Source: GCA-2693325 sp036343635
GTDB lineage: Bacteria > Latescibacterota > UBA2968 > UBA8231
Reading direction: 5' to 3'
Assembly (NCBI GenBank): GCA_036343635.1
Contig: JAYYVF010000118.1
Location: 42,006-106,005, forward strand
DNA length: 64,000 nucleotides
This document shows positions 63,237 to 64,000 of this stretch, piece by piece (position 1 is the stretch's first letter; each line of letters opens with the position of its first letter). A model generated the notes under the pieces. That model was not told where the DNA came from and made no database searches. It saw only the letters and a list, made by a program, of their open reading frames with translations. The translations under genes were made by a program, and so were the position numbers.

Positions 63237-64000
63237 CTTCCCGATACGTAGAGAATAAATACAACTGCGAAAGTGATAGCAGGAGAAATGAGCATGGTTG
63301 TTACAAATAAACTATTACTTTGTGTAGTGTTTTTTGTGAGTTTCAGCAATATCAACAACAATGGCAACAATGGAAAAAGAATCCATTCTATAGTAATACC
63401 ATCGAACCACAAAACAAGTAGACCCAATATCGAAAAAAAATAAGACAGTATTACTGCTTTTTTAGCCCCAAAACGAAGTGCAATTGTGCCCTTCCCTGCC
63501 TTCCTGTCCGCCTCAATGTCGGGCAAGGTAAAAGCCACGGCAGCGCCAAATTGCAGGAAAATATAGCCAAGAATAACACCACCAACGTTAGGCCCTATCC
63601 AATCGCCAGTATTGAAATAAAAAGCTACAAGAGGCAAGACACCGCCAACCCCGAGTGCCTGCAAAAATTCACCACCGAAACGATAATTCATTCTAACAGG
63701 ATGAAGGCTATATAGCCAAAAAAGTCCAAGGCCGACACCAGAGAGCAAAGGTAGAAACGGGCGTGACATGAAAACAGCCAAGGCTACGCCCCAGACGAAT
63801 ACCAGACATCCAAAGACTAAACCAGTATTTCTTAATTCCTTAGGTTCCAGTTTGGCCTGAACTAATACGCGAGATCCTCCTGAAAACATAGTTGGCGCCT
63901 CATTTAAAGCATCAGCAAACCTGTCGGACCAATCATTTAAAAAAACAATGTACAATTGCATTCCAATGCCATAAAGGAATAACCACCAAAGATTTCCAAC
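63233..64000 (-). CDS. UbiA/MenA-family prenyltransferase (5' end beyond the window)
   Basis: Membrane prenyltransferase; 256 residues are in the window and the frame continues past position 64000. The first Asp-rich motif is FLNDWSDRFADALN and the second is LPDIEADRKAGKGTIALRFG, both magnesium-diphosphate sites. Around eight helices are visible. In UbiA relatives such as MenA the substrate is DHNA; the adjacent 4HBT thioesterase is consistent with menaquinone synthesis, though 4-hydroxybenzoate, homogentisate or chlorophyll prenyltransfer cannot be ruled out. Confidence 0.85.
   Translation of the reverse strand, partial: VGNLWWLFLYGIGMQLYIVFLNDWSDRFADALNEAPTMFSGGSRVLVQAKLEPKELRNTGLVFGCLVFVWGVALAVFMSRPFLPLLSGVGLGLFWLYSLHPVRMNYRFGGEFLQALGVGGVLPLVAFYFNTGDWIGPNVGGVILGYIFLQFGAAVAFTLPDIEADRKAGKGTIALRFGAKKAVILSYFFSILGLLVLWFDGITIEWILFPLLPLLLILLKLTKNTTQSNSLFVTTMLISPAITFAVVFILYVSGS

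Overview
The window looks like chromosomal DNA of a Gram-negative bacterium: it has lipoproteins with lipoboxes, an LpoB-like peptidoglycan-synthase activator, a small outer-membrane-barrel-like protein, RseP and UppS. The mix of housekeeping genes with many Gfo/Idh/MocA oxidoreductases, an M81 (MlrC) peptidase, creatininase-like, amidohydrolase and enolase-superfamily genes recalls uncultivated, often marine, lineages. I cannot assign a phylum from sequence alone. The genetic code is standard (TGA ends many genes), except that one gene (1700-1930) carries an in-frame UGA and looks like a SelW-type selenoprotein. Most of the window is AT-rich (about 35-44% GC in lines I counted). A block from about 49.2 to 54.95 kb is richer (about 50-67% in many lines), and its right edge falls inside leuB.

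Layout: 0-4.7 kb has partial hisG, a HEAT lipoprotein, the selenoprotein behind a consensus sigma-70 promoter, a TPR protein, rdgB and a creatininase-like hydrolase. 4.7-8.3 kb is a heterodimeric ABC exporter. 8.3-10.2 kb has a YtxH-like protein and a divergent IMP dehydrogenase. 10.2-13.8 kb is a four-gene operon of two SDR-like proteins plus an alcohol dehydrogenase and an FAD oxidoreductase of types linked to phosphonate catabolism, followed by a potassium channel. 14.7-19.6 kb (minus) has a Gfo/Idh/MocA protein, an M81 peptidase, a TauE/SafE-like exporter and a LolD/MacB-like ABC pair. 19.8-24.6 kb (minus) is a surface-glycan cluster including a GT2 fused to part of a glycosylphosphotransferase. 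24.7-31.8 kb has an aldo/keto reductase, a GT39-like membrane enzyme and a sugar or sugar-acid oxidation operon. 31.8-35.3 kb (minus) is an envelope lipoprotein locus with an LpoB homologue.

35.5-43.1 kb mixes a Gfo/Idh/MocA gene, an SpoU methyltransferase, a TPR protein, a flavin disulfide reductase, inositol-phosphate synthase, Dus and 5-formyl-THF cyclo-ligase. 43.3-48.4 kb is an envelope/tRNA operon: uppS, cdsA, rseP, queG and an ankyrin protein. 48.4-55.6 kb has two metallophosphoesterases, a JmjC/cupin-like protein, acnB, a GIY-YIG protein and leuB. 55.7-58.2 kb is modABC on the minus strand, divergent from an MTA phosphorylase. 59.3-64 kb has an enolase-superfamily protein, a DUF455 ferritin-like/ATP-grasp fusion, a 4HBT thioesterase and a UbiA/MenA-like prenyltransferase cut by the window edge.

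The observations most worth pursuing are the unannotatable-by-default selenoprotein at 1700-1930, the DUF455-ATP-grasp fusion at 60700-62811, the phosphonate-type operon with two companion SDRs, and the composition switch inside leuB. I found no tRNA, rRNA, CRISPR array or insertion sequence.
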